Shown: positions 1 through 10,879, counted from the first letter of the stretch. The stretch is 64,000 bases of DNA from Corynespora cassiicola (GCA_022059125.1 JAEUWY010000023.1:806001-870000), one strand, 5' to 3'. Made by a program: numbers and translations. The notes: a model not told the origin generated them from the letters alone.

Positions 1-2
1 TC

Positions 3-914
3 CAGTCATCCCTGCTGAATCTCCCAGCACCCGGAAAGTCCAAGTCGCGATCTAAAAAGCCTCAGTTAGTCAAAGCGCCATACTTTTTCCAGGCAAATGT
101 GGTGCCAAAGGTCCCCAGTTCCTTCGTACCATCACCCTATATCCAGGGAGCCTTGAGAGAGGAAGCTGAAGCCATAGGGGCTGAAAGCACAGCCCCTACC
201 TCCAATACAGCGAAAGGAACCGCGACCAAGACAGCGGCTAAGGTCTCGCCCATGTTCTATGTCGACCCATTCTCTGTCGTTCCCACGCCATCTGGCCTTT
301 CTTTCATCCTCCAACCTTCCTATTTTGGCCTTATCCAAGAACGCATATGCGGAGACTTATTTGCACTCGTTATCCAGGCTATACTGTGGAACCAAACAAC
401 AGCCCATGCAGCGCGGCCGATATTATTCCAGTTTCTCTGTGCTTATCCATCGCCCGAAAGGCTAGCTACCGCAAAGCATGAAGACGTTTTGGATATCATC
501 AAGGTTCTTGGGCTGCAGAATAGACGAACAAGCGTTTTGATCAAACTTGCACAAACTTGGGTTGCATTTCCACCATCGCCTCTGAGAAGATATGCGAAAC
601 GCAACTATCCCAACCAGGGGGATAATGCCACTACCCGGGATGGCCAACTTCTCAGCCTGGATGACCCTGAATCAGGTTGGGAAATAGCACACCTTCCAGG
701 TATTGGTCCCTATGCGATCGATTCTTTCAGGATATTCTACCGGGACACTCTTCGAGGTATTGGTAGTGGTGACGGCCTGGAGCCTGAATGGAAAAGGGTT
801 GTTCCGCAGGACAAGGATCTGCGAGCTTATCTGGTGTGGAGGTGGAGACAAGAGGGGTGGGACTGGAACATGCTCACGGGTGAGAAGACGAGATGTTTAC
901 CGAACGGGCTCTAA
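3..914 (+). CDS. MBD4-type HhH-GPD DNA glycosylase, 5' end outside window
   Basis: Frame 3 is open from the left edge to the TAA at 912-914, so this is the C-terminal ~303 residues of a longer gene. It matches the catalytic domain of MBD4-like glycosylases, which remove T or U mispaired with G during base-excision repair in the nucleus. Visible landmarks are KAPYFFQ near the left edge, the helical core LFALVIQAILWNQTTA, the helix-hairpin-helix LPGIGPYAIDSFRIF (the Asp after YAI is the expected catalytic residue) and the family ending PQDKDLRAYLVWRWRQEGW. A low-complexity Ala/Thr-rich insert (near 150-240) lies before the core. No methyl-CpG-binding domain is visible; if present it would be upstream of the window. 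The family call is confident; the substrate is inferred. Confidence 0.86.
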   Translation, partial: QSSLLNLPAPGKSKSRSKKPQLVKAPYFFQANVVPKVPSSFVPSPYIQGALREEAEAIGAESTAPTSNTAKGTATKTAAKVSPMFYVDPFSVVPTPSGLSFILQPSYFGLIQERICGDLFALVIQAILWNQTTAHAARPILFQFLCAYPSPERLATAKHEDVLDIIKVLGLQNRRTSVLIKLAQTWVAFPPSPLRRYAKRNYPNQGDNATTRDGQLLSLDDPESGWEIAHLPGIGPYAIDSFRIFYRDTLRGIGSGDGLEPEWKRVVPQDKDLRAYLVWRWRQEGWDWNMLTGEKTRCLPNGL

Positions 915-1778
915 GTGTTGGTTGCGCCAACGTCAGCAACGCCTTCAATTTTCCATTGCGGCCATTTCGATCTTTGGCGGCTGAGTTCCGGGAGTTCCGT
1001 ACACGATCTCTGTCATCCAGAACATCGAAATCCCAGTGAACAACCGCATGCATTTCCTGATACTGCCTGGATGATAGGCCATACTCGAGATAGCAAGTCA
1101 TCGTCTTCTCGGACATCCCCTCTACCGCTGAAAGTCCAGGCCCCTCAGGTCAAGCCGCTAAACATAGGTGGCTGCCGGAACCTTCGTAGCGAAGTGTGGC
1201 GTTGGACTTGCATTCCCGAAAATGAGCTGTCGTGCTAGCAGGCTTAGCACCACAAGCCTTAAAATAAGCTTTGTGGAAGCCATGCGTCCAGAGAGGTGGA
1301 CCCAGTACGGAACTTGTCGGAGCGATACAAACCATGGGTGTTGGGTTCGGTTTTATAAGGATCTAGATCCGCTGGCATTGCCTCCCAATGAATCGACGTT
1401 AATAATGGAATTATGAATGGGTATACCATTAAGCGAACCCATCTCAGCTGAATAGAAATGTGTCAGCTACCACGAGACCGCTACCCACTCCGGGATGGAA
1501 GCACCGAGAGCTAGTCCACGTGAGCTAAAGCTAGATGCATGACTCCAACCAAATATGGCTCCAGCCTTCCTTGATCCATCGTCGTTTCACCCCGCTAAAC
1601 GTGTCGTACCTCGGGGGTAGACGCGTGAACGGACTTCGCGATGCCATCACTTTCCTTTCAGGGCATCATCGTCGGTTCTCCGCTGAATGAAACCGAGAGA
1701 TGCAAAATATCCCATCTGCATATGGTTAATTTCCTAAACTCCGCAAGTCTAGACTTGCTCTCGGTACGGAACATGGAG
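915..1778. other. Intergenic region upstream of the peroxidase gene
   Basis: About 0.9 kb between the glycosylase stop and the peroxidase promoter. Open frames here are short and resemble no family I know. I see no RNA gene or repeat. Confidence 0.6.
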
Positions 1779-1785
1779 TATATAA
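1779..1785 (+). promoter_or_regulatory. TATA-like box of the peroxidase gene
   Basis: TATATAA lies 108 nt upstream of the peroxidase ATG and is followed by a CT-rich stretch typical of fungal transcription start regions. Inferred from position and sequence only. Confidence 0.5.
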
Positions 1786-1892
1786 CTTGCTTTCCCTTCG
1801 ACTACATCAATCATTAAGCCTATCTCGTTTCCTCACTGTAGACAAGCATTCCTTACATAATATCTTGAAGTTTCTCCGTTCCATTCACCATC

Positions 1893-2871
1893 ATGCAGCC
1901 CAGGCATATTCTCCTCCTGTCGACAACAGCGTCTGCATTCTCATTCCCAAGTGTCTTTGGGCGAAGAGATGGAGGTGTGAACTGCCCCGACATCTGGGGA
2001 ACAATCTCTTCAGACCTGACCACTATGTTCCTTACGGGCGGCCAATGCAATGACAATGCGCGAGCGGCTATTCGTCTCAACTTTCACGATTGTGGCGCAT
2101 GGGAGATCAAGCTTGGGGCTACTGGAGGCTGTGATGGTAGCTTGATTCTATCCAATGAGCTAAGCAGGAAGGAGAACAGTGGCCTACAAGATATTGCAGC
2201 AAAGATTCAGGCGCTGGCTGTGAAAAGGAACGTGGGCATCGCTGGTAAGTGCATCATCTTCTCCATCCATAACTTTGGGAGCATATTAATAGCTAAACAT
2301 CAATATGATAGACCTTATTGTATTTGCTGGCTCTCATGCAGTCGTCACGTGTCCAGGCGGCCCACAGCTTAAGACTTGGATCGGCCGCACCGATTCATCT
2401 ACTGCGGCACCAGACGGTCTCCTTCCTGATGTCAATGCTGGGGCAGATTCCTTGTTCCAACTGTTCCAGAACAAAGGTTTCAACGATGTCGATCTCGCAG
2501 CCCTTCTTGGTGCCCATTCCACCTCCAAGCAATTCGGTGTCGACACTGCGCGCGCAGGCGCACCTCAAGACACCACTCCAGGAGTCTGGGACGTAAAGTA
2601 CTATTCTGATACAGTAAATCCGCCCTCCAGCGTTTTTGTCTTCCCCTCCGACGCAAAGCTCGCAAACCACACCCAGGTTGGCAAACAGTTCAGGGGCTTT
2701 CAAAACAACCAAGGTAAATGGAATGGCAAATTCGCCGATGCGATGCAGAGGATGAACTTGTTCGGTGTGAAGAGCACTGCCGGAATGGCCGACTGCACCA
2801 ATAAGCTTCCCAGGAGCACGAATATCAAGCGAGAACTGAAGGCAATGCCCATCAACGGAAGATCGGTGTGA
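1893..2871 (+). CDS. Secreted class II (fungal) haem peroxidase
   Basis: Two exons, 1893-2244 and 2312-2871, with a 67-nt intron (GTAAGT...ATAG), give 303 residues. The N-terminus is a likely signal peptide ending near residue 20-25. Distal haem side: R61 and H65 in AIRLNFHDCGAW. Calcium/disulfide segment: GGCDGS at 79-83. Proximal haem ligand: H186 in LLGAHSTSKQF. The order and spacing match the plant/fungal peroxidase superfamily, ascomycete class II branch, which oxidises phenolics or other electron donors with H2O2 outside the cell. I cannot assign it as lignin, manganese or versatile peroxidase, since the Mn-site acids and surface Trp would need an alignment. It could instead be a plain extracellular low-potential peroxidase. 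No obvious partner gene is adjacent. Confidence 0.88.
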
Positions 2872-3166
2872 GGTGGTGCCAACGAAGGCGAGCAATGTTT
2901 GTACTATTTTTTTACATAATGATAATGACAAGACGGCGTTTTCTCCTTGGTATACCTGTACTCCGAATCAAGTGTCAGCGACCCGAAAAGCTCAGCATTG
3001 TAATTCGCCTCAAAGAACGTGTGGTATCATTCCAACAGCACCTCCTTTCCAACCCAAGCCCGCACCCATAACACCTAGCTGCATCATCTTTTACATTTTA
3101 ACAAGTGTGCGCACAGCGCTTGGAATCAGTATCACGATAGAGAGCTCATGACATGTCGCCAAGCAC

Positions 3167-4714
3167 TCACCGCGGCGTATTATCGCCCCAGTTGAACTCT
3201 TTCTTAATTGTAATACCGTTTCCGCTTTCCCTTTCACTCTTGAGGCTCACTTCATCGACTGTTCCGGCTCCTTTTTCGTCTCGTCCCTGGATCACAGTCG
3301 TGGTGAGACACATCTCGTCTTCATCGGGCCTCCAGTTGGACTCATTGGCCCTTTGGCTGCTGAACCTAAACCCTTTGTCTTTGTTGACCTTGATCTCGCC
3401 TTGTTCTTCATCGACTTCGTCGATATTTGTGAACTGGGTCTCGTCCAAGATGTCCTTCTTCACCTTCCTGGTGCGCTTCTTGGAAATGGTTTGGATAGTG
3501 TTGAGCTTGTGCGAGTCGCCGCCGCTTGATCCCTTCTGAGACCACGGATCGATTCCGACCTTGTGCAGCAGCGACATGAGAAGCGGTCGGAGGGTAGGGA
3601 GACATCCGGAGATGATGCCGATGGAAGGTTCCACGCTGGACCAAATGAAGACGTCGGACTTGGCCCATGAGATATCGGTAGTGCGAGTGAGGCGAATAAT
3701 GGTCACGATGCGGTACAGAGATGCAAAACAAACGCTGTTATTCTAGTCAGTCATCGATATGTCAAAATGTGCGAAAGCCACTTACAAACTACCCAGCAAG
3801 AACATGAAGAGCACAGCAATCTTCTGGGTCAAGTTCATCTGGAGCTTCCAAACGCTGCGCACGGGCACGGCGAGAATGCAAATGTCGCCAAAGAGGTTGA
3901 TAATACCAACTCCGAGATAAAACTAGTAAACTATAAGTATGAGACAATTGGACGTTTCATCGGTGGTGCCCACCTTGGCCTCATTGACAAGAATGACGCC
4001 TTCGGCGCCATACCACTGGTTCCAGTAGTAAGAGAGGGGTCGTGTATCTGCACGTCATTAGCCGATGCGAACCCTAAATATTGTAGGAAAAGTAGTGCTT
4101 ACACAAGGGTAGAACGATGTGGTTGGTGATCAAGTATCCGGTAGTAAGGAAAACGCACCACCATCCCAGCCATGACATGCCAAAGATGCGGCGGTACAAC
4201 GCTATGATGGAGTATTTGATGACGCATACACTCCATGCATAGATGAAAACATATGCAAAAGTAATCTGAGACGATCAGAATCTCATTGGGCAGCGAAGAA
4301 GCCACTGGACGTACGATTGTAATCTGGCGCATCTCATACGGCCCTAATACGTAGATGTGCTTCCCCAAGCCGAAGAATCCGCCTACCAGTGTCAGCCACA
4401 TGTCAAAGTCTCGGGTCTCCAAACTCCTTACCTGCTATGCAGCATGCTAAATTACCTGCATTTAGAGCCTGCACGATCTGTAAGTGTCCGTCGGAGGCAC
4501 ATCCGTCCCAACAGTTGCTTACCAGTCCAACGAACGTCAAGTAGTCATCCAGCCCAAGATTTGCCTGTTGGTACTTGAGCCGAGTGAGGAGCCGGAGTCC
4601 TACGAAAATGGCCGAAAGAACGAAAAGAACGATTCCAATGGCGTTGTTCTCCGATGTCCTCGACTCGCTCAGGTCCAAGCCCGGCGGTGGGTTGGCAAAG
4701 TAGTCGACAGCCAT
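3167..4714 (-). CDS. Pth11-like seven-transmembrane receptor (rhodopsin-like fungal family)
   Basis: Seven exons on the minus strand: 4714-4523, 4477-4456, 4382-4315, 4265-4103, 4047-3974, 3922-3786 and 3734-3167. They total 1,224 nt and encode 407 residues. All introns are GT-AG; the first is only 45 nt and exon 2 only 22 nt. The spliced protein has the repeated hydrophobic helices of the fungal rhodopsin-like/Pth11 family (for example GIVLFVLSAIFVGLRLLTRL at the N-terminus). It also carries family-typical stretches such as GLGKHIYVL, WYGAEGVIL and NLFGDICILAVPV, then a long polar cytosolic tail. There is no N-terminal CFEM domain. Such proteins sit in the plasma membrane and are thought to sense surfaces or nutrients; the ligand is unknown. 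The gene diverges from the nitrilase across about 1.1 kb. Confidence 0.85.
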
Positions 4715-5796
4715 GATTCTCAGATGCTCAGATACTCAAAGGACGAGTCTCTCAGCCCGATTTCTAAAGACGCGAGGTTGATTTTCACTCCAGAGTGGAT
4801 CTGGGGCCCTCCTGCCTTCTTCAACGGCCTCGATACTGCCCCGATCGTAGTCCCACACGCAAACCATCCGCACTCGTCATAAGGGGGACCCTTGTGGCCG
4901 GAACGGCACTTACTCTGGAATTCGGCTGCTTGCACACCTTGTCACTCGCTCCGTCGCGGCATGGCGTGGCGGTCCGTCAGGAACCGGGCCAATGAGCCGG
5001 TGGACTATGCCAGGGACGGGCGGGGAGTTTTCACATAGGCCGTTGGGGTGGTCCGTGAAGGTTTAAAACTAAGCCTTAACAAGAGGATAGGGTGAAGAAA
5101 TATAGACCTTGGCAAGTCACAAGGTGCAATTGATAGGCACGGAGGTTTACGACGACAGGCAAGATCGCGAATGTGCACATCAAAGAAGGGCCGATGCAGA
5201 GCATTGACTCGCGCAAAACTGCTACCCACTGTCCCATCATGCACTGCATTCGACTTGACCAAGACGAAGCTCCACCCTGTGGACGTCTTCCGGTAGCCCG
5301 TACGCGGAAGGGAGCCGATGCAAGACGAGGGCAGGACGGGAGGGTGATGCGCAACTCAGCCGAAAACGGTTATGGCAGACGGTGATTTTGCGGGGGCGCG
5401 CTTGGATGCGAAACATCTCGGCGCCGATTTCGTCGGGCACCAGCAACATGTGCGGCGGCAGGGAAAGGATTTTCTCGCTGCGAGCTGCCATTTCTGATGG
5501 ACCCGTCACGAAATAACGACTCTAGGGGGGTAGGTTTCGGGCCGCAGCCGTGACAGTTGGTCTGGGAGCGTCGACCCGAGAACGCTATGTCTGGAGAAGG
5601 TCTAGCTGCGTGGGGTATGGCGGGATATTCTTTGAGAGCTTGCATATGCCGTGCATCACACTCGGACTCTCTTCGCTCTCATTCATCTGCACCTCATTCC
5701 TTCATTATCCCCCGTTGGTCTCGATAAACGTTACACAACCTTGAAACCATCGAACGGACCTACAGTTCACCGTCGCACGACCGAAAGCAAGAGAAA
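4715..5796. other. Divergent intergenic region, Pth11-like receptor / nitrilase
   Basis: About 1.1 kb separates the two start codons. It is GC-rich near 4.9-5.5 kb with several overlapping short open frames and no family resemblance. It must contain both promoters; I see no clear TATA box. Confidence 0.55.
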
Positions 5797-6912
5797 ATGG
5801 CTGCAAAGACGACCAAGTTCAAGGTGGCCGCTGCGCACGCCGCGCCCGTATTTATGGATAAGGCCGCCACCACTAAGAAGGTCATTCGCCTGATCGAGCA
5901 GGCTGGGAAAGAGGACGTCAAGCTTCTTGTTTTCCCTGAAACATTTATCCCTGGATATCCCGTGGGTCCTTCCCCTCCCGCTGGAACAACGACCTATGCA
6001 ACACAATAATTTGGCACAAAAAGGTCCGACCGGGACAATTGCTGATCGTTGACGCAGTACTGGATAGAGTGCTATCCGCCACTCAAGCAGGTTGGCGCAC
6101 TGGCCAAGTATGCTGAGGAGAGCGTCGTGGTCGAGCCCAACGGCGAAGACGTCGTTGCCATCCAAGATGCTTGTCGTCGCACGGGCGTCGCCATCAATCT
6201 TGGTATCTCAGAGCGCATCGCTGGTGGCCACACGCTCTTCAACTCCCAGGTCATCATCGACAGTGATGGCACCGTCTTGGGTGTCCACCGCAAACTGCAA
6301 CCCACCTACGTCGAGCGCATCGTCTGGGCCCAGGGCAATGGTAGCACCCTCCGGAATTGGCCCTTGTCTTTGGGCTACAACCTCGGAGGACTTGCTTGCT
6401 GGGAGCATACCATGAATGGAGCTCGCCAGGCGCTCATTACTCAGAACCAACACATCCATGCCGGTGCATGGCCGGCTTTGTCCACCATGGCTGGCTTCGA
6501 GGCCGTTGCTGATGCCCAGATTGAGGCCCTCATGAAGACCCATGCCCTGACGGCTCAGGTCTTCGTCGTCAACGCATCCAACTATGTCGACCAGCAGTGC
6601 CTTGACTGGATGGAGGAGAACCTTGGCAAGCAGGACTTTGTCAAGGTCGGAGGAGGCTGGTCGGCAGTACTGCACCCCTTCTGCGCTTTTCTTGCTGGAC
6701 CCCACACTGGAGCTGAGGAGAAGTTGGTGCAGGGCGAGGTTGACTTTTCTCAGCTCGGAGCTGTCAAGGTTTGGGTCGACTCTGCTGGCCATTATCAACG
6801 CCCGGAGATTCTGCAGTTCAAGTTTGACCAGCGCCCACTCTGGGCTGATGAGAAGGTTAACAAGTTCAAGGTTCGAGGAGTGGACGTGGAGCAGGAAGAG
6901 AAGGAAGAATAG
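5797..6912 (+). CDS. Nitrilase (C-N hydrolase superfamily)
   Basis: Exons 5797-5961 and 6058-6912, with a 96-nt intron (GTGGGT...GCAG) after PGYP, give 339 residues. The catalytic triad is visible: E48 in [12 protein letters not shown]134 in [13 protein letters not shown] and C169 in [16 protein letters not shown]. The ECYPPLKQ segment after the splice and the CWEH motif place it among true nitrilases, which convert organic nitriles to carboxylic acids and ammonia, rather than amidases or carbamoylases. No signal peptide is seen, so the enzyme is probably cytosolic. A related alternative is cyanide hydratase or dihydratase; substrate cannot be read from sequence. It converges with the ComA-like gene, 283 bp away. 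Confidence 0.9.
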
Positions 6913-7195
6913 TTTATTCTATTAGGGGCCGGCTTGCCATCGCCATTGTTGACAACCGATGCTCGTATCTTAGTATATACCAAATTATGATGTTTCTTTC
7001 CCAAAATTCGCCAATTTCCCTTCTAAAACTCGCCCTAATAATCACCGTACCGGCCCCAGACTGGAAACGATTGACCTTCGCTCGGCGATAATGACTGAAC
7101 TCTATTGGACCCTTGATGCAGGCCGAAAATGTGTAAACTACCGCTGGCATTCGGGCCATCATACTACTCCAGCAATCTCCCCGTACCGGATTAGT

Positions 7196-8170
7196 TCATC
7201 TTCCGTCTGGGCGGTACGTAGTAATCTTTCCAAATGTGTCTGCCATGCCCCAGATACCACGTCTCAAACAGCTCAGCTGGACGATCTGACTGTGATCGAC
7301 AAAAAGGTTGACGTCCACCCCAAACTCTCTGACATACCAATTAAACACTTGCGGATCCGCAGCCTCAAACATGACCTTCTCGAGCGGAATGTCCCTCAAA
7401 ATCGCCTGGATGACATCTGTCCGCCAACTCTTCACATTCTCTGTGATGCCCTCAGATTCAATCATCATACGCTCAACTCCCATATCAATAAACTTTTTCG
7501 CAATATTAATCACCCTGGACGGATCAGAAGTTCCCATGGACTCCAATTCCGAAGACGCAGTATCGCCACCAGCGCCAAACTGAATTCCAAGCTCGGGCTT
7601 GGGCTTCAGGCCCGCCTCTTGCACACGCCCGCAAAGCCGCAGCCAGTCATCCGGCGGAAGCGACAAAAATCCCGTGCTTATCTCAATGACGTCGAACCCG
7701 ACCTCTTTGCACTTTTTCAGATATTTGTCCACGGCCTCTCCAGGATCGCTTTGCGTGAGGATGTGCTCCATCCAGCCTCCCGTGCTCACGTAGACGCCGT
7801 GTTCGTGCGCCAAGTCGATGATCTTGCGGAGTTGTTCTTCGGGAAGCAGGGAGAACGATCCGCCCGCGAACTTGAGGCCGTCAATGTGGGGACCCATGGT
7901 CGAGAAGACATCGTTTAGGTAGTTTGTGCCCATTGCCGAGTAATAAGGTCCTCGGATCTCTGTCACGCTGCTGCTGCGTGGTTTTGGCGGGAGGGGATTG
8001 TGACGGATAAAGCCGAACCCTTTCTTTTTTTCCTCTAGCAGCACTTGAGGTTTGGATGACTGGATAGGTGCAGATGAGGTGAACGACCGTGAGGTCCGAC
8101 ACAAGTTGGGGGAGATTGCAGTCCCATGCTTGAACGGCGACGAGCGGAGAAAGTTTCGTGAGAAAGCCAT
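7196..8170 (-). CDS. ComA/HSA32-family phosphosulfolactate synthase-like protein, probably mitochondrial
   Basis: A single exon of 324 residues from the ATG at 8170; the frame is open a further 28 codons upstream, but the start at 8170 gives a typical presequence. The first ~45 residues are rich in Arg, Ser and Phe and lack acids, like a mitochondrial targeting peptide. The rest matches the (2R)-phospho-3-sulfolactate synthase family: DGLKFAGGSFSLLP, HGVYVSTGGWMEHIL, the GFDVIEISTGF strand and KPELGIQFGAGG. In archaea ComA joins sulfite to phosphoenolpyruvate for coenzyme M; the plant homologue HSA32 acts in heat tolerance without a proven reaction. Fungi do not make coenzyme M, so the role here is open. 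Family confident, location inferred. Confidence 0.85.
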   Translation of the reverse strand: MAFSRNFLRSSPFKHGTAISPNLCRTSRSFTSSAPIQSSKPQVLLEEKKKGFGFIRHNPLPPKPRSSSVTEIRGPYYSAMGTNYLNDVFSTMGPHIDGLKFAGGSFSLLPEEQLRKIIDLAHEHGVYVSTGGWMEHILTQSDPGEAVDKYLKKCKEVGFDVIEISTGFLSLPPDDWLRLCGRVQEAGLKPKPELGIQFGAGGDTASSELESMGTSDPSRVINIAKKFIDMGVERMMIESEGITENVKSWRTDVIQAILRDIPLEKVMFEAADPQVFNWYVREFGVDVNLFVDHSQIVQLSCLRRGIWGMADTFGKITTYRPDGR

Positions 8171-8944
8171 TCTCAAATTTAATGTAAAATCAATGCTGAG
8201 TATATGTATCTTGTATTCGTGTATGTTCAATGGAATATCCTGCGAACAGAACATGTAGCTGGAGGTTGTTAAATAACTCTATGTTTACCTTACATCACAT
8301 CTTGCATCATATTGACGTGAACCAACACAAGGTCTCCTTAATACGGGATACAACGGAAACGATCGCGATTTAATAGTTATAATGCTGTAAAGGGAATCTT
8401 CTTTGGGATTCCCGCTCTCCAATGCTAACATTAGGTAACGTTCGGTCCGGAAGACCGATCACGTGATGCCACATCGCAACCCCTCACTTGGCCTTCGATG
8501 ATGTCGCACGCCTGAATAGACCCGACATTGATACATGGCAGCTGTACACATGCGCATAATACCCAGTACGGACGAATGTTTCCAGGTAAGATCAGTATCG
8601 CGAGCAATTTTCGTGAGAACCCATCTTATTCTTCACTGGCACCGTCATTAACACTAATTCACCAAAGCCCCTAGGAAGCTCGTGCGCTTTCTAGGATTCT
8701 GCAGAGTCGTACGCCAATTATCAGTTAGCTCCCTCCAAGAGTCTTCCGCTTAGGGACCCCAATCAGGCCCACACTTGCCCACACCGGTCCACTTCGTAAA
8801 ATAATTCACATTCCGCCCTTTGTCTCGTCCACAACATGAACCTTCCTCACAAACACGAAAGGTTCATCTATATATTGCTAAAAATTTGCTTTCATCCCAT
8901 CAATTCACCAAACATCTCGATCTCATCAATCGAGTGCTTGAACC
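8171..8944. other. Intergenic region before the tRNA-Pro gene
   Basis: About 0.77 kb holding the ComA-like promoter and the upstream flank of the tRNA. No credible open frame or repeat is seen. Confidence 0.6.
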
Positions 8945-9031
8945 GGTCTTATGGTCTAGTGGTATGATTCTCGCTTAGGGTTACCTAAGTACAATTGCGA
9001 GAGGCCCCGCGTTCGAATCGCGGTAAGACCC
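8945..9031 (+). tRNA. tRNA-Pro (AGG) with a 15-nt intron
   Basis: The acceptor arms GGTCTTA (8945-8951) and TAAGACC (9024-9030) pair fully; C9031 is the discriminator. The anticodon stem CTCGC (8970-8974) pairs with GCGAG (8997-9001). The loop is TTAGGG...T with anticodon AGG at 8977-8979. The intron, 8981-8995, sits one base after the anticodon as in eukaryotic nuclear tRNAs. Its CCTAA can pair with TTAGG of the loop, the usual intron-anticodon helix. The T-arm CCGCG TTCGAAT CGCGG is intact. Confidence 0.95.
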
Positions 9032-9032
9032 C

Positions 9033-9038
9033 TTTTTT
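9033..9038 (+). terminator. Pol III terminator of tRNA-Pro
   Basis: A run of six T begins two bases after the mature tRNA 3' end, the standard RNA polymerase III stop. Confidence 0.8.
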
Positions 9039-9714
9039 GCGTCGCTGTGTGCAGGATTCTCCTGAAATGGCAGATTTTTTTTGTGTCGAGTCACTTGGCG
9101 GCTTTCGGCCCGAAAGGCCTCGCGTCGCGTAGTAATCACGAAAACCATCTTCACAGCGAGTTGGGCAGATTAGATACACATTGCGTTCTCCCTTTTATTT
9201 TGCTGGTTGGCTATCATCTACACACAATTCCCTCTCACACACAAGGCCTCGAAAGATATGCTCAAGGTGTTGTTGGATTGGACTGGAAATTGAAGAAATT
9301 CCATCCCCTTCACATGATTGAAAAGTTAGATAGGAGCTGTGCTAGGACACCTCAAAATCCTAGCGCCTGCTCTGGCCCCGTACACATTTCCGTGCGCAAA
9401 TTAACTTTTCAAAACTGGGTAAGGCGTCGAATTGTTGCATTGAAATGGTATCTAGGCGCATTTTTCGGCGTAGCACCGTTGAAGGTGTGGTGGATCACAT
9501 CCGAGCGCCGGCTCCAGGGCACAGGCCATGGGAGGGGCCCCCATAGAGCTCAGCAATCCTTGTATTGTACCTCTCACACTTGACTTCTTACGTACTAAGC
9601 TATCTTTTTTGTCATTCTATCATTTTCACTGTTACAACACTTTCCCAACTACATCTATTTTCCCGTCACTGAAAATTCCATCAAATGCCAAGAGGTGGCC
9701 TAGTCACCTGTTCA
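9039..9714. other. Spacer between the two tRNA genes
   Basis: 676 bp with one 178-codon open frame (9047-9583, +) that has no family resemblance. I treat it as non-coding. Confidence 0.5.
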
Positions 9715-9801
9715 TCTTCCTTGGTCTAGTGGTCATGATTTCCGCTTGTCAACGCAAGTTAGCAAGCGCGGGAGACCGGGGTTCGATTCCCCGAGGGAGA
9801 G
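9715..9801 (+). tRNA. tRNA-Asp (GTC) with a 15-nt intron
   Basis: The acceptor TCTTCCT (9715-9721) pairs with AGGGAGA (9794-9800) with one G-T wobble; G73 (9801) is the eukaryotic Asp discriminator. The anticodon stem TCCGC (9741-9745) pairs with GCGGG (9768-9772). The anticodon is GTC at 9748-9750. The intron 9752-9766 follows the base after the anticodon. The T-arm CGGGG TTCGATT CCCCG is intact. Confidence 0.92.
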
Positions 9802-9820
9802 TAGCCCTCCGAACCGGTTC

Positions 9821-9827
9821 TTTTTTT
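9821..9827 (+). terminator. Pol III terminator of tRNA-Asp
   Basis: Seven T residues, 20 nt downstream of the mature 3' end. Confidence 0.7.
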
Positions 9828-10879
9828 GCTCATGTTGATGATCAGTTTGATACTGCAGTGCTAAGCAGTTTTTTTGTGGGGAGAGGTGGCTCGGCGCGGA
9901 CATCCTGTTTGTAGTCTGTAGGTACTCTCTAACTAACGGTAATGGAAGCTACCCCTATTATTACAAGATTTAAAAACAATGAGTGACATGGTGACGCATT
10001 TGATGTAGGAACGTGGCGAGGAAATCCAGCAGCGAATAACTTCGCAAGATTGATGAAATCCAACCTTGAATTATGGATCGGCTGCTCAACTTAAGAACTC
10101 GCCGATTTCAATACAGAATGAAAGAGATATATGCTAGTGAAGTTTGGCTATAATGACACATTTCGAGAAGAGACTTGCTGGTTGGGTTCCGAGATTTCAC
10201 GGTCCCCTAACTCCGCGAGGGCTCTTTGACGGAGAACATCGGCTTTTTTTCTGCCATCTACATTAAAAGCGAAACTAAGGATTGTAAAATCATCTACCTG
10301 CACCTATATGTCCAAGATCTGCCCTGGCTTGGAGCGTTGAGAAACCACGCCTCAGTGTCCCACGAAGATATTACTCGAGTATAGATACTTTATATCCACA
10401 ACTTAATCCAAAAATATATGAAATTACACGAAATTTCCCCATTGGGCCTAATTCTACATATTTCAAGCCTCCTCCAGCCCCCAATCCAGCCACAGTGCCG
10501 CCAAACCGCCCCAATCCCTCGCCAAGATCTCCGGACCCCGAACCCGTACTATCATAACCCGACCCATCACAAAGTCCGCTTGCGCCCGCGTAGCATTCGC
10601 CCAGTTCATCACCGCTATACGAAGAAGGTATCAAATAGAAGCGATCTTGTCAAAAAGCGTGTGTCCCGCATTCTGCAAGGGGTGCGCGACGTTGGTCTGG
10701 GGAAAGCGAGGAGAGCGAAACACGATGCGCTGGGAGCACAAGCCCAAGAGACACATAAAGAGAAGAAATCTCTATAAAGAAGCCCTGAATTCAGTTCTAG
10801 CCACGAAGATACGTTCATTAACTACCTTCTTTTCCCCAACCGCCAAATTCTCAACCACACTCTTTTAACCCCACCCACC
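9828..10879. other. Intergenic region upstream of the M15-like gene
   Basis: About 1.05 kb. A glycine-rich minus frame (10371-10634) and overlapping plus frames (10418-10868) exist but look like chance frames in GC-skewed DNA. No repeat or RNA gene recognised. Confidence 0.5.

Noticed and set aside
10371..10868. Glycine-rich minus frame and overlapping plus frames before the M15-like gene
   Set aside because: Low-complexity composition and no start or splice arrangement that makes a convincing gene.
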